Source: Sphingosinicella sp. BN140058 (GTDB lineage Bacteria > Pseudomonadota > Alphaproteobacteria > Sphingomonadales > Sphingomonadaceae). Taken from it: DNA of 64,000 nt. Shown here one piece after another: positions 8,039 through 16,567 of the stretch. The first letter of the stretch is position 1, and the number at the start of each line of letters is the position of its first letter. The stretch covers positions 1,165,001-1,229,000 of the forward strand of contig NZ_CP035501.1 in NCBI RefSeq assembly GCF_004135585.1, in the 5' to 3' direction. The position numbers and the translations under genes were made by a program. Below the pieces are notes generated by a model. The model made no database searches. It worked only from the letters and a program-made list of their open reading frames with translations, and was not told the origin of the DNA.

Positions 8039-9115
8039 CTACGCGCAGCCGAGATTCCTGCGTGCCAGCGCCATTGCACCGACGATCCCGGCGCCGAACA
8101 GCGCGCCTTCGCCCGTGGCGGTGACGACGCGGGCGATCGTGCCGAAACCGCTTTCCCCGAACAGGCGGCCGAGCGCATCCAGCCTCAGCCGCGACCCCGG
8201 AAAAGCCTGCGCGAGCAGATCGAGGCTTCCGGCCATTAGGTGACCGCCGCAGAGCGCGACCAGCAGGCCGCCGGCACCACCGGCCACCGCGGCAATGGCG
8301 ATGCTGCGCCGGAACGCGGACGCGGTGCCGCTCCGCGATTCCGCCCAGGCGCCGACGCCGACCGCACCGCCGAGCAGCAGGCCCTCGACTCCGCCGGCGA
8401 TGTCGCCAGGCGCGCGGCCGAGCAAGAGGTTGAACCCGTCGATGCCGAGCAGCTTGACGAGTCCGCCGACGATCATGCCGCCCAGTGCACCTCCGACAAT
8501 GCTCCAGCGCGGACCACCGAAGACTTGAGCGCCGGCGATCCCGCAGCTCACGCCGGCTCCGCCCATCAGCGCCGCGGCAATGGTCAGCCACAGGAGCACG
8601 AGCAGCACCGACGCGGCCCCCGTTCCGGGCGCGAGCGGCTGCGCTGCACCGGCGAAGCCGTAGGCGAAACCGCCGATCACCCCCGCAAGGCCCGCCCCGA
8701 TCGACCCGGCACCGGCGAGCAGCAGTCCATCCCGGATCGTCATTGCGCGATCGCCATCCTCTGCCTGCTCGTGCACGGCAGCCTCCGGCGCGTCTTCGAC
8801 GGTCGCGACCTCAGCGATGAAGCGATAGCCATGCTTCGGCACGGTCTCGATGAACCGCGGCCGGATCGCGTCGTCGCCGAGCTGCCGCCGCAGCGTACGA
8901 ATGCATTGGGTGAGCGCCTCGTCGGTCACCGGCACCCCGCGCCAGACCTGATCGAGGAAGCGGTCTTTCGAAATAAGTTTACCCGCCTCGCCGACGAGCA
9001 GGATCAACGCGTCGAGATAGCGCGCGTTGAGTTCGACCGGCACGCCTTCCTGCAAGAGCCGGCGATTACCGGGATCGAGGAGGAAGCGATCGAATTGGAA
9101 GCTGTTCGGGGCCAT
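8039..9115 (-). CDS. Membrane-anchored winged-helix regulator with multi-TM domain
   Basis: About 358 residues. Residues 5-105 form an OmpR/PhoB-type winged helix: LNARYLDALILLVGEAGKLI, the recognition helix region DEALTQCIRTLRRQLGDD and the wing FIETVPKHGYRFIA. The remainder, from about residue 125, is a glycine- and alanine-rich membrane region with roughly six to eight hydrophobic segments. This is a ToxR/CadC-like one-component arrangement, but those proteins have one membrane helix and a periplasmic sensor; here the sensor would be the membrane domain itself. Starts at 9115, 9133 or 9172 are all possible, with no clear ribosome binding site. The target is unknown. Confidence 0.75.
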   Translation of the reverse strand: MAPNSFQFDRFLLDPGNRRLLQEGVPVELNARYLDALILLVGEAGKLISKDRFLDQVWRGVPVTDEALTQCIRTLRRQLGDDAIRPRFIETVPKHGYRFIAEVATVEDAPEAAVHEQAEDGDRAMTIRDGLLLAGAGSIGAGLAGVIGGFAYGFAGAAQPLAPGTGAASVLLVLLWLTIAAALMGGAGVSCGIAGAQVFGGPRWSIVGGALGGMIVGGLVKLLGIDGFNLLLGRAPGDIAGGVEGLLLGGAVGVGAWAESRSGTASAFRRSIAIAAVAGGAGGLLVALCGGHLMAGSLDLLAQAFPGSRLRLDALGRLFGESGFGTIARVVTATGEGALFGAGIVGAMALARRNLGCA

Positions 9116-9260
9116 GGCCGGTCTGGCTAGCATGCGCCGGAAGCCGCTGTCGCCACGCCGCACCCTGCACATGTCGATTTCAGCGAAAGCTCACCACTTG
9201 CTCATGCCGATCACCCGGTCCGGCGTCCATCGGGACGATCGACAAGCATGGAGACAGAGG

Positions 9261-9836
9261 ATGACGAGCGAATTCGATCTGGCCGCTACGCGGCGCGTGA
9301 ATCCCTGGCGGCTGGCCGCCTGGAGCCTTGCAGGGTTGCTCCTGATCCTGCCGATGCTGGCGATGCGGTTCAGCGCGGAGGTGAACTGGACGACCGGCGA
9401 CTTCTTGTTGGCGGGCCTGCTTCTAGGCGGCACCGGCCTGATCCTCGAACTGGCGGTGTGGCGATCGCGCGATCTCGTCTACCGGGCTGCGGCTGGGATG
9501 GCGCTTGCCGCAGCCTTCTTGATCCTGTGGGCCAATGCCGCGGTCGGCATGATCGGCGATGAGGACAATCGCTACAACCTTCTGTTCCTGGCGCCGATCG
9601 CCATCGCTCTCCTCGGCACGATCGCGAGCCGGATGCGGGCGGCTGGAATGGCCCGGACGATGCTCGCCGCAGCCGCAGCGCATCTTGCAATCGCGCTCGG
9701 CGGTCTACCCGCTGACCGCCATGGCGCGCTTATCAGCGCAGGGCTGGCCGCACTCTGGCTGATCTCGGCCGGCTTGTTTCGGGCCGCGGCATCGCGGCGG
9801 AGCTCCGGCGACGAGGATCGAGGCGGTCGCGCGTGA
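9261..9836 (+). CDS. Multi-pass membrane protein of unknown function
   Basis: 191-residue inner-membrane protein with about six hydrophobic helices (for example LAAWSLAGLLLILPMLAM, MALAAAFLILWANAAVGMIG). I recognise no family. It is divergent from the winged-helix membrane regulator, with 145 bases between the two starts, so it is a candidate target of that regulator. GGAG lies 7 bases before the ATG. The C-terminus is charged (SSGDEDRGGRA). Confidence 0.65.
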   Translation: MTSEFDLAATRRVNPWRLAAWSLAGLLLILPMLAMRFSAEVNWTTGDFLLAGLLLGGTGLILELAVWRSRDLVYRAAAGMALAAAFLILWANAAVGMIGDEDNRYNLLFLAPIAIALLGTIASRMRAAGMARTMLAAAAAHLAIALGGLPADRHGALISAGLAALWLISAGLFRAAASRRSSGDEDRGGRA

Positions 9837-9845
9837 CGCCCGCCA

Positions 9846-9870
9846 GGTCCGGTCGCCCAGGGACCGGACC
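9846..9870. terminator. Bidirectional terminator hairpin
   Basis: A perfect 9-base stem, GGTCCGGTC with GACCGGACC and a 7-base loop, fills the gap between two convergent genes (stops at 9836 and 9871). No T-run is present. Confidence 0.6.
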
Positions 9871-11880
9871 CTAATGATGGCCCGGTCCCTGGTCCTGCAG
9901 CTGGTTGCCGGGCGCGCCGACCTCGCCCGCGGGCAGCACGATCGCGACGTTCTGCATCATGCCCTGATCCTCGTGATCGAGGATGTGACAGTGGAGCACG
10001 AATTCGCCGATGTAGCGCTGATAGCGGGTGCGCACGGTGATCGTGTAGACGCCGCCTGCCTTGCCGACGCTGGAGCCGGGCAGCAGGCTCTTGATCATGA
10101 GCGTGTCCTTCCAGACACCTTTCAGCCCCGGATATTGCGGGTCGGCCGGCTTGCCGCCGATGTCGTCGACTGCGCCGGGCACGCTCACGTCCTTGCCGTT
10201 GGGATCGAGGATCGAGACGATCTGGAACGGATTGACGTGAATGTGGAAGGGGTGGCTGACGAATTGCGATTGCAGCGACCATTGCTCGACCGCGCCCAGG
10301 TTGAGCTGGCGGTCGACCCGGTTCGGATCGTAGGGACGCGGCTCATAATCCTGGCTGCCGACCTCGAACATCGTGCTCTGGGTGCTGACGTCGATGTTGA
10401 AGGTGAGGTTCTGGTAGCCCGTCACCTCCTTGTCGCCGACATCGGGGTGCGGGACGAACCGCGAAAAGCGTAGGTCGGCGGCGAGATCGGCGATGACGCC
10501 GTCCCGCACGTCGGGGGGCATCAGGCGCCGCGCGCGGTCGATCAGCGCCTTCTGCACGTAACCCCGGATGTCACCGCCGGTGGCCGTGCCGGGGCGGACC
10601 GAGACGATGCCGAGCAGACGCTGCGGCACGTCGTCATTGCCGACGCTGCCGGCTTCGGGAGTCTCGATGTCCAACGCGCAATAGTCGCGGGACTCCGGCA
10701 GCGTAACGAGCGCGTCGAAGCGATAGCCGGGCTGGAACGTCGCGAGTCTGGTCTCCTGCGCCGCCGCCATGGTCAACCCGTCGGCCGCGACCAGTTGGTA
10801 GGGCACCGGCGCGCCGGTGCAGTTCTGCTTCACCCAGGCGTCCATCTGCGGCGCGGCGAGACGGTCCGGCCGAGCCACGCCGGGTTTCAGGGCACGGAAT
10901 TGCAGGGCGATGGTGTCGCGGACGCCGCCATGGATCATCCGCCAGCGCTGGATCTCGCCCTGCGCGGCGGCGATGGTCGGCAGCACTTCGCCGTTGATGC
11001 TGGTGAAACGGCCGGATGCGGCCCAGCTGCCCGGCCCGAAGGGCGCATAGCTCTCGATCCGTCCAGCCTGTCCGGCAGGGCAATCATAGGTCTCGTTGGC
11101 CTTGGTGTCGCGCTGGGCTGGATCATTCAGGCAATAATATTGGATCTGCTGAAAGACGAGGACCTGCTCCTTCATGTCCCTGAGCAGCGTATCAAGGTCG
11201 CCGTTCGCCTGTGATGTCGGGGGCCGGTCGCCGCGAATGATCAGCGCGCCGGCCATGCCGCTCGACACCTGCAGCGCGGTCGAGCCGTGGCGATGGGTAT
11301 GGTACCAGAAGGTGCCCGCCGGATGATCGGCCGGGATGTTGTATTCATATTGGAATTTGACGCCGGGGTTGATCGACAGCAGCACGTTGTCGCCGTTGCC
11401 GGACGGGTTCACCCACAGGCCGTGGCTGTGCAGATTGGTGCCGTTGAAGCAGTGCGGAATGTTGATGTGGTGGTCGCCGGTGGCGCAGCTCGCATCGGCC
11501 GGCAATCGGTTGTTGAGCGCGATCCGTACCGTTTCCCCCGGCGCGGCGACGATCATCGGCGACACGAACGCTGCGCGAGGCGGCGGCGGCGGATCGGTCG
11601 GATCGGCGTAGGCGCGCAGATGTACCTTGTCCCATGCCCCGGTCGCCGGGTTGAAGATCTCGCCGTCGCGGTAGACGATGTCGAGGTTGAGCAGCCGCTC
11701 CTTGCCGCCGGCGAGGCCGGGCTGCGACAACAGCAATTTGGACGGCGCGTCCGGCGCGGCACCGAGCTCAGGCGGATTGACGACGAGGCGATCGTCGTCC
11801 TGCGCCGCGGCCGGCGCCCCCCAGGCAAAAGCGCAGGCGGCGGCGCCTGCAAGCCAGAGACATGCGCGTTGCTTGACCAT
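9871..11880 (-). CDS. Multicopper oxidase
   Basis: Exported 669-residue copper oxidase. A signal peptide ending near AAAQ is followed by cupredoxin domains with all four copper motifs: HSHG (residues 151-154), WYHTHRHG (193-199), HPFHIHVNPF and, near the C-terminus, HCHILDHEDQGMM. Together these supply the type 1 Cys-His ligands and the type 2/type 3 trinuclear centre that reduces oxygen to water. The physiological substrate could be Cu(I), Mn(II) or phenolics; there is no Met-rich segment like that of CueO. GGGGGGA precedes the ATG at 11880, which decides the start. The gene stands alone. Confidence 0.92.
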   Translation of the reverse strand: MVKQRACLWLAGAAACAFAWGAPAAAQDDDRLVVNPPELGAAPDAPSKLLLSQPGLAGGKERLLNLDIVYRDGEIFNPATGAWDKVHLRAYADPTDPPPPPRAAFVSPMIVAAPGETVRIALNNRLPADASCATGDHHINIPHCFNGTNLHSHGLWVNPSGNGDNVLLSINPGVKFQYEYNIPADHPAGTFWYHTHRHGSTALQVSSGMAGALIIRGDRPPTSQANGDLDTLLRDMKEQVLVFQQIQYYCLNDPAQRDTKANETYDCPAGQAGRIESYAPFGPGSWAASGRFTSINGEVLPTIAAAQGEIQRWRMIHGGVRDTIALQFRALKPGVARPDRLAAPQMDAWVKQNCTGAPVPYQLVAADGLTMAAAQETRLATFQPGYRFDALVTLPESRDYCALDIETPEAGSVGNDDVPQRLLGIVSVRPGTATGGDIRGYVQKALIDRARRLMPPDVRDGVIADLAADLRFSRFVPHPDVGDKEVTGYQNLTFNIDVSTQSTMFEVGSQDYEPRPYDPNRVDRQLNLGAVEQWSLQSQFVSHPFHIHVNPFQIVSILDPNGKDVSVPGAVDDIGGKPADPQYPGLKGVWKDTLMIKSLLPGSSVGKAGGVYTITVRTRYQRYIGEFVLHCHILDHEDQGMMQNVAIVLPAGEVGAPGNQLQDQGPGHH

Positions 11881-12005
11881 GATTCCCCCCTGCCCTGGCG
11901 GCGATCGGCAGCCGGGCCGGGGCAAGATAGACGACGAAGGCGCCTGCCAAGAATAAGGGGATTGGTCCGAAACAGAGCAGATCGTCGGCCGCAGAGCCGA
12001 AGAGA

Positions 12006-13160
12006 TCAGGCGAGCGCGGCGCGGGCCGCGATCAGGGCGTCGGCGCCTGCGGCGATCGTCTCCGGCTTCTTGGCGAAGCACAAACGGATGATGCTGGTCA
12101 CCGGATCCTCGGCGTAGAAAGGCGACAGCGGGATCGCCGCGACCCGGAAGTCGCGGACGATCCGATCGCAGAAGCTCGCATCGTCGAGCGCGATGCCGGA
12201 GGCGGGCAGGTCGACGCAGACGAAGTAGGTGCCCTCCGCCGGAAGCAGGCTGAAGCCGCCGGCGGTCAATCGGGCGACGAGGTCGTCACGCGACGCGGCG
12301 AAGGTCCGGCGCATCGTCTCGAAGGTCGTCATGTCCTTGCCAAGGCCGTAGCCAACCGCCGCCTGGAGATTGGGCGGCGTCGCATAGGCAAGGAACTGGT
12401 GCGCCTTGGAGATCGGCACGGCGAGATCGGGCGGTGCCACGATCCAGCCGACCTTCCAGCCGGTCAGCGAAAAGATCTTGCCCGCGGAACCGACCTTCAC
12501 CGTGCGCTCCGCCATGCCCGGCAGCGACGCCAGTGGCCGCAGTGTGCGGCCGTCGAAGACGACATGTTCCCACACCTCGTCCGTCAGCGCGACCGCATCG
12601 TGGCGCACGCAGGCTGCGGCAAGCAGGCCGAGTTCGGTCTCGTCGAACACCCGCGCACTCGGATTGTGAGGGTTGTTGAAGATGACCAGGCGGGTGCGCG
12701 GCGTGAAGGCAGCCGCCAGCGCCGCTTCCGTGATCCGCCAATCGGGCGGTGCCAGACGGATGAAGCGGGGAACCCCGCCGGCGCGCAGCACCATCGGCAG
12801 ATAGGCATCGTAGAGCGGCTGGAAGAGCAAAACCTCGTCGCCCGGCTCCACCAAGGCTAGGATCGCCGCCGCCAGCGCCTCGGTCGCACCGGAGGTCACG
12901 GTGACGTCGGCTGGCGCAATCTCCAGCCGCTGATGGGCGCGATAGTGCGTCGCAACCGCTTCGCGCAGCATCGGCAGGCCGAGCATCGGCGCATATTGAT
13001 TGGACTCGTGCAACAGCGCGTCGGCGGCGCGGCCGACGACATCGTCCGGCCAGCCGAAATCGGGAAAGCCCTGGCCGAGATTGACCGCGCCGTGTTCGAC
13101 GGCGAGCGTCGACATCGCGGCGAAGATCGAGGTCGGCGTGTTGGCGAACAGCGGATTCAT
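12006..13160 (-). CDS. PLP-dependent aminotransferase class I/II
   Basis: 384-residue cytoplasmic fold-type I aminotransferase. Visible features are the N-terminal NLGQGFPDFGWPD, the substrate/cofactor motif VIFNNPHNPSARVF, and SAGKIFSLTGWKVGW containing the Schiff-base lysine. It resembles the methionine/kynurenine aminotransferase group (YbdL-like), in which a 2-oxo acid accepts the amino group. The ATG at 13160 gives the conserved N-terminus (NPLFANTPTSIF). It lies 25 bases after the stop of the DUF72 gene and is probably co-transcribed with it. Confidence 0.9.
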   Translation of the reverse strand: MNPLFANTPTSIFAAMSTLAVEHGAVNLGQGFPDFGWPDDVVGRAADALLHESNQYAPMLGLPMLREAVATHYRAHQRLEIAPADVTVTSGATEALAAAILALVEPGDEVLLFQPLYDAYLPMVLRAGGVPRFIRLAPPDWRITEAALAAAFTPRTRLVIFNNPHNPSARVFDETELGLLAAACVRHDAVALTDEVWEHVVFDGRTLRPLASLPGMAERTVKVGSAGKIFSLTGWKVGWIVAPPDLAVPISKAHQFLAYATPPNLQAAVGYGLGKDMTTFETMRRTFAASRDDLVARLTAGGFSLLPAEGTYFVCVDLPASGIALDDASFCDRIVRDFRVAAIPLSPFYAEDPVTSIIRLCFAKKPETIAAGADALIAARAALA

Positions 13161-13185
13161 CAGGTTCCCCGGCCTGGCGGCCGCG

Positions 13186-13977
13186 TCAGAGCCGCTCGAG
13201 CAGCGCCATCGCGGCGGCGGGCGCACGCTCCTTGGCGCCGTTGATCATGAACACGTAGACATCGCGCGGCCCTGCCGCCGGCTCCTTGGCGCTGTAGGGA
13301 TAATCGGGCGGACAGGTGCCGCCGGCCCAGCCCCGCGCCACCTCGGCCCAGCGATCGAGCTCCGCCGGCGCATAACCCTGCGGTTCGTCGCTGCGGGCGC
13401 CGAGCAGGCGGGCGTAGACGAGGTCGCCGCTGAGATCGGGAACGCAGGGGAATTCCTCGCCGTCCCCGAACACGATCGCGACTCCGGCCTCCCGCATCAT
13501 CGCGACGAAGGCGGGATCGCGGAAGCTCTCGTGGCGCGGCTCCACGGCGTGCTGCAAGGTAACGCCGGCGACCTTGCGCGGCAGCAGATCGAGAAAGGCA
13601 CGGAAATCGTCCGGATCGAATTTCTTGGTCGCCATCAGCTGCCAGACGATCGGACCGAGCTTGTCGCCCAATTCGGTGAAGCCCTGATTGCAGAAGCGCT
13701 CGATGCCCTCGCCGCTCTCGCCGAGCACGCGGCGATTGCTGCAATAACGCGAGCCCTTCAGCGCGAACTTGAAGCCGTCGGGCACCGCCTTGGCCCACTT
13801 CTCGTACGACGCCGGCGACTGCAACTTGTAATAGGTGGCGTTGATCTCGATCGCGGTGACGTGCTGCGCCGCATATTCGAGCTGCTTCGTCTTGGCGAGT
13901 TTGGGGGGATAGAAGGTCTCGCGCCAGGGCTCGTAGTCCCAACCGCCTATGCCCACCCGGATCGTGCCTGCGCTCAT
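13186..13977 (-). CDS. DUF72 (YecE-like) protein
   Basis: 263-residue cytoplasmic protein with the DUF72 TIM-barrel-like signature: VGIGGWDYEPWRETFYP at the start, AIEINATYYKLQ, FKFALKGSRY, LGPIVWQL and VEPRHESF. The function of the family is unknown, although some members are found near DNA repair or Fe-S genes. It is the first gene of a two-gene unit with the aminotransferase. Family call secure, role unknown. Confidence 0.88.
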   Translation of the reverse strand: MSAGTIRVGIGGWDYEPWRETFYPPKLAKTKQLEYAAQHVTAIEINATYYKLQSPASYEKWAKAVPDGFKFALKGSRYCSNRRVLGESGEGIERFCNQGFTELGDKLGPIVWQLMATKKFDPDDFRAFLDLLPRKVAGVTLQHAVEPRHESFRDPAFVAMMREAGVAIVFGDGEEFPCVPDLSGDLVYARLLGARSDEPQGYAPAELDRWAEVARGWAGGTCPPDYPYSAKEPAAGPRDVYVFMINGAKERAPAAAMALLERL

Positions 13978-14076
13978 CCTGCCTTGCTACCCCGCCGGCC
14001 GGCATCGCTCAACCCGCGCTTGATCGTAACGCACGGCGACGCCACAGCGCAGGGGAACACGGGAAAAGGGTTCGGC

Positions 14077-15081
14077 ATGAAGATCGACCGGCGAGGCGCA
14101 ATGGCATTGGGAATGGCGGGATTGGCAGCGGCAGGAACCGCCCGTGCGCAGGGGGGCAGCGATCGCCGCCCGCCCGATCCGGGCGAGACGATCCACTTGT
14201 GGCCGAACGGCGCGCCGGGTGAAGACCGCGTGACCGTCACTCCGGAGGTGACCGAGCGCAGCACCTCCCCCGATTATCACGATCGCTTCGCCGCCTACAC
14301 CCGCGACCCGCGGATGATGGTCTATCGGCCCGCCAAGCCGAACGGCGCTGCGATGCTGCTGATCCCCGGCGGCGGCTATCGCTATTCGGTGCTCGACAAG
14401 GAAGGAACCGAGATCGCGCTGCCGTTCAGCAAGGCGGGCATCACCTGTTTCGTGCTGCTCTACCGCCTGCCCGCCGATGGCTGGACCGCCGGCCACGACG
14501 CGCCGCTGCAGGATGCGCAGCGCGCGCTCCGCATCATCCGCGGCCGCGCCGCCGAATTCGGCATCGATCCGAAGCGGGTGGGCGTGCTCGGCGCCTCCGC
14601 CGGCGGTCACCTCGCCGCCTGGCTGTCCACGGGCGCGCATTACCAGGTCTATCAGCCCGTGGATCGGCTCGACACCGTCTCCGCCAAACCCGATTTCTCG
14701 CTGCTCCTCTATCCGGTGATCGCCATGGCAGAGCCGCACGTCCATGCCGGCTCGCGCAAGGAGCTGCTCGGGGCGTCACCAACGCCGCAGCAGATCGCCG
14801 CTTACTCGCCCTATCTGCAGGTACGCGCCGACACCCCGCCGGCCTTCCTCGTCCATGCCTATGACGATGGCGGCGTGCCGATCGAGAACAGCTTCCTGTA
14901 CGCGGCTGCGCTTCGGGCCGCCAAGGTCCCAGTGGAAACCCATTATTTCGAGGAAGGCGGGCACGGCTTCGGCATCCGCCAGACCAAGGACCTTCCCGCC
15001 GCCGCCTGGCCCGACCTGTTCCTGGCCTGGGCGGCACGCAGGGGCTATCTGGGCGCAAGCACCTCGGCCAGAGCGCGCTGA
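14077..15081 (+). CDS. Exported alpha/beta hydrolase (esterase, acetyl-xylan-esterase-like)
   Basis: 334-residue protein with a Tat-like signal (DRRGAMALGMAGLAAAGTARA). The hydrolase fold shows an oxyanion-hole region IPGGGY, a nucleophile elbow GASAGGH with Ser174, a likely acid Asp in HAYDDGGVP and the catalytic His in EGGHGFG. It is most like bacterial endo-xylanase-associated or feruloyl/acetyl esterases that remove acyl groups from plant polysaccharides. It sits near, but outside, the pectin gene run and has no copy of that cluster's operator. Its 3' end overlaps the convergent next gene by 37 bases. Confidence 0.85.
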   Translation: MKIDRRGAMALGMAGLAAAGTARAQGGSDRRPPDPGETIHLWPNGAPGEDRVTVTPEVTERSTSPDYHDRFAAYTRDPRMMVYRPAKPNGAAMLLIPGGGYRYSVLDKEGTEIALPFSKAGITCFVLLYRLPADGWTAGHDAPLQDAQRALRIIRGRAAEFGIDPKRVGVLGASAGGHLAAWLSTGAHYQVYQPVDRLDTVSAKPDFSLLLYPVIAMAEPHVHAGSRKELLGASPTPQQIAAYSPYLQVRADTPPAFLVHAYDDGGVPIENSFLYAAALRAAKVPVETHYFEEGGHGFGIRQTKDLPAAAWPDLFLAWAARRGYLGASTSARAR

Positions 15082-16031
15082 AAGCGCGCAGGGTCCTCAA
15101 CCTGCGGTGAGTGTCCGAGCCCGTCCAGACGGACGAGGCGGGCGCCGGGGATGTGCTTCACCGCATCCTCCGCCGCCTGCGGTACAGTGCGGACCTGTGC
15201 CGGATCCGGTGCGGTGCCGCCGCGAAAGGCGGTGAGGTCGCGCTGGCCGATGATCAGCGCCGTCGGCATCGTCAGCCGCGGCAGCTCCGCCGCCACCGGT
15301 TGGGTCTGGATCATGTCGGACAGCCGCGCCTGTGCCTCGCGGACGATGTCGCCGTTCGGGCTCGCATATTGGCCGGCGAGCATCGCCACCCAGCGATCAT
15401 AGGCCGGCCGCCATTCGCCATGGTAATAATTGCGCAGCTGATAGGCCTTGATCGATCTGGCGTCGGTCTTCGCCTCTTCCGCACGCAGCGTACCGAGATC
15501 GGCATAAGGCACGCCTTCGGCGAGCGTATCGTTGAGCCCCAGCGGATTGACCAGCACCAGCTGCGACACACGGTCCGGGTGCAGCAGGGCGAAGCGCACC
15601 GCCAGCATGCCGCCGGTCGAATGCCCGATCAGGGTGACGGCGCCGGCCCCGGCGCGATCGAGCAGTCGCCTGGTCAGCTCGGCGAGGCTGTGGAAGCTAT
15701 ATTGGTAGCCGGCGGGCTTCGAGGATTTGCAGAAGCCGATCTGATCGGGAACGATCACCCGGTAGCCGGTGGCGGCCAGCGCGCGGGCCGTCTCTCCCCA
15801 GGTCGCGGCACAGAAATTCTTGCCGTGGAGAAGCACGATGGTGCGCCCGTTCGCCGCGGCGGTCGGCGCGACGTCCAAATAGGCCATGCGCACCGCGCCG
15901 CCCTGCGATTCCGTGTCGAACCAGCGTACCGGATAGGGATAATCGAAATGCTCGAGATTGGCCCCGAGCGTCTCGGCCGCTGCCGGGCTGGCCGCGAGGG
16001 CGGCGGCGATCAGGAGCGGAACTCGTTTCAA
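15045..16031 (-). CDS. Exported alpha/beta hydrolase
   Basis: 328-residue protein with a signal peptide (LLIAAALAASPAAA). Motifs of the alpha/beta hydrolase fold are VLLHGKNFCAATW, the nucleophile elbow IGHSTGGM with Ser138, an acid in GQRDLTAF and the histidine in LDGLGHSPQVEDP. The substrate is not evident. It diverges from a cupin gene; an operator-like element of the uronate regulon lies between them (16104-16117), so the two may respond to the same inducer. It converges with, and overlaps, the esterase gene by 37 bases. Confidence 0.83.
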   Translation of the reverse strand: MKRVPLLIAAALAASPAAAETLGANLEHFDYPYPVRWFDTESQGGAVRMAYLDVAPTAAANGRTIVLLHGKNFCAATWGETARALAATGYRVIVPDQIGFCKSSKPAGYQYSFHSLAELTRRLLDRAGAGAVTLIGHSTGGMLAVRFALLHPDRVSQLVLVNPLGLNDTLAEGVPYADLGTLRAEEAKTDARSIKAYQLRNYYHGEWRPAYDRWVAMLAGQYASPNGDIVREAQARLSDMIQTQPVAAELPRLTMPTALIIGQRDLTAFRGGTAPDPAQVRTVPQAAEDAVKHIPGARLVRLDGLGHSPQVEDPARFQRALAEVLAPR

Positions 16032-16103
16032 GGCGATCTTCCTTCGGTCATGATGTTCGGCAGCCGTCCAACGCGCCGCCGCCTAGACGGTCGCACATCC
16101 TTA

Positions 16104-16117
16104 TGACAACGGTTACC
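16104..16117. promoter_or_regulatory. Uronate-regulon operator, variant copy
   Basis: TGACAACGGTTACC differs by one base from the site at 28747-28760 read on the other strand (TGACACCGGTTACC). It lies 73 bases before the hydrolase start at 16031 and 38 bases before the cupin start at 16155. It is the weakest of the seven copies. Confidence 0.5.
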
Positions 16118-16154
16118 GTCGAGGCTAATTTGGTGACCAATCGAGGAGAGACGC

Positions 16155-16556
16155 ATGCTGATCCTGGCACTCGCGCTGGCGGCAGCGCCGCCGATGGTGG
16201 TGATCGACGAACGCAAGGTCGTGCGCGAGGAAGCGCCGCCGCACGGCGCGATCGGGATGAGCACGGCCTACCGGATCAGCGACGCCGCACCGGCGCGCAA
16301 GATGGAGTTCAGGAAGCGCGTCCTTCACAAGGGCGCCGCGATCGGGCTCCACCCGATCGCGCATGACGAAGTCTATTACGTCCTCTCCGGCGAGGGCGAG
16401 GTCGAATCGGACGGGGTCAAGGCGCGGCTGATCCCGGGGATGACCGCCTATCTGTACGACGGCGCCAATGTCGGTATTCGCCAGTTGGGCGACGCGCCGC
16501 TGGCGCTGATCGTCTCCTACCCGCTCGAGCAGAGAACGGCCGCGCCGAAGCCGTAG
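16155..16556 (+). CDS. Cupin-domain protein, possibly KdgF-like
   Basis: 133-residue single-domain cupin with a hydrophobic N-terminus (MLILALALAAAPP) that may be a signal peptide. The first cupin motif is recognisable (IGLHPIAHDEVYYVLSGEG) and the second is partial (GMTAYLYDGANVGI). Metal ligands are fewer than in a canonical cupin. KdgF, a small cupin, speeds linearisation of unsaturated uronates from pectate lyase. An operator-like element upstream and the adjacent pectate lyase make that role plausible, but an export signal would argue against a cytoplasmic KdgF. GAGGAGA precedes the ATG. Confidence 0.7.
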   Translation: MLILALALAAAPPMVVIDERKVVREEAPPHGAIGMSTAYRISDAAPARKMEFRKRVLHKGAAIGLHPIAHDEVYYVLSGEGEVESDGVKARLIPGMTAYLYDGANVGIRQLGDAPLALIVSYPLEQRTAAPKP

Positions 16557-16567
16557 CCGTCCTCTGG

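Noticed and set aside
11287..12117. Long plus-strand frame opposite the multicopper oxidase
   Set aside because: High-GC shadow frame with Arg-rich composition and no ribosome binding site; the minus-strand oxidase has all copper motifs.
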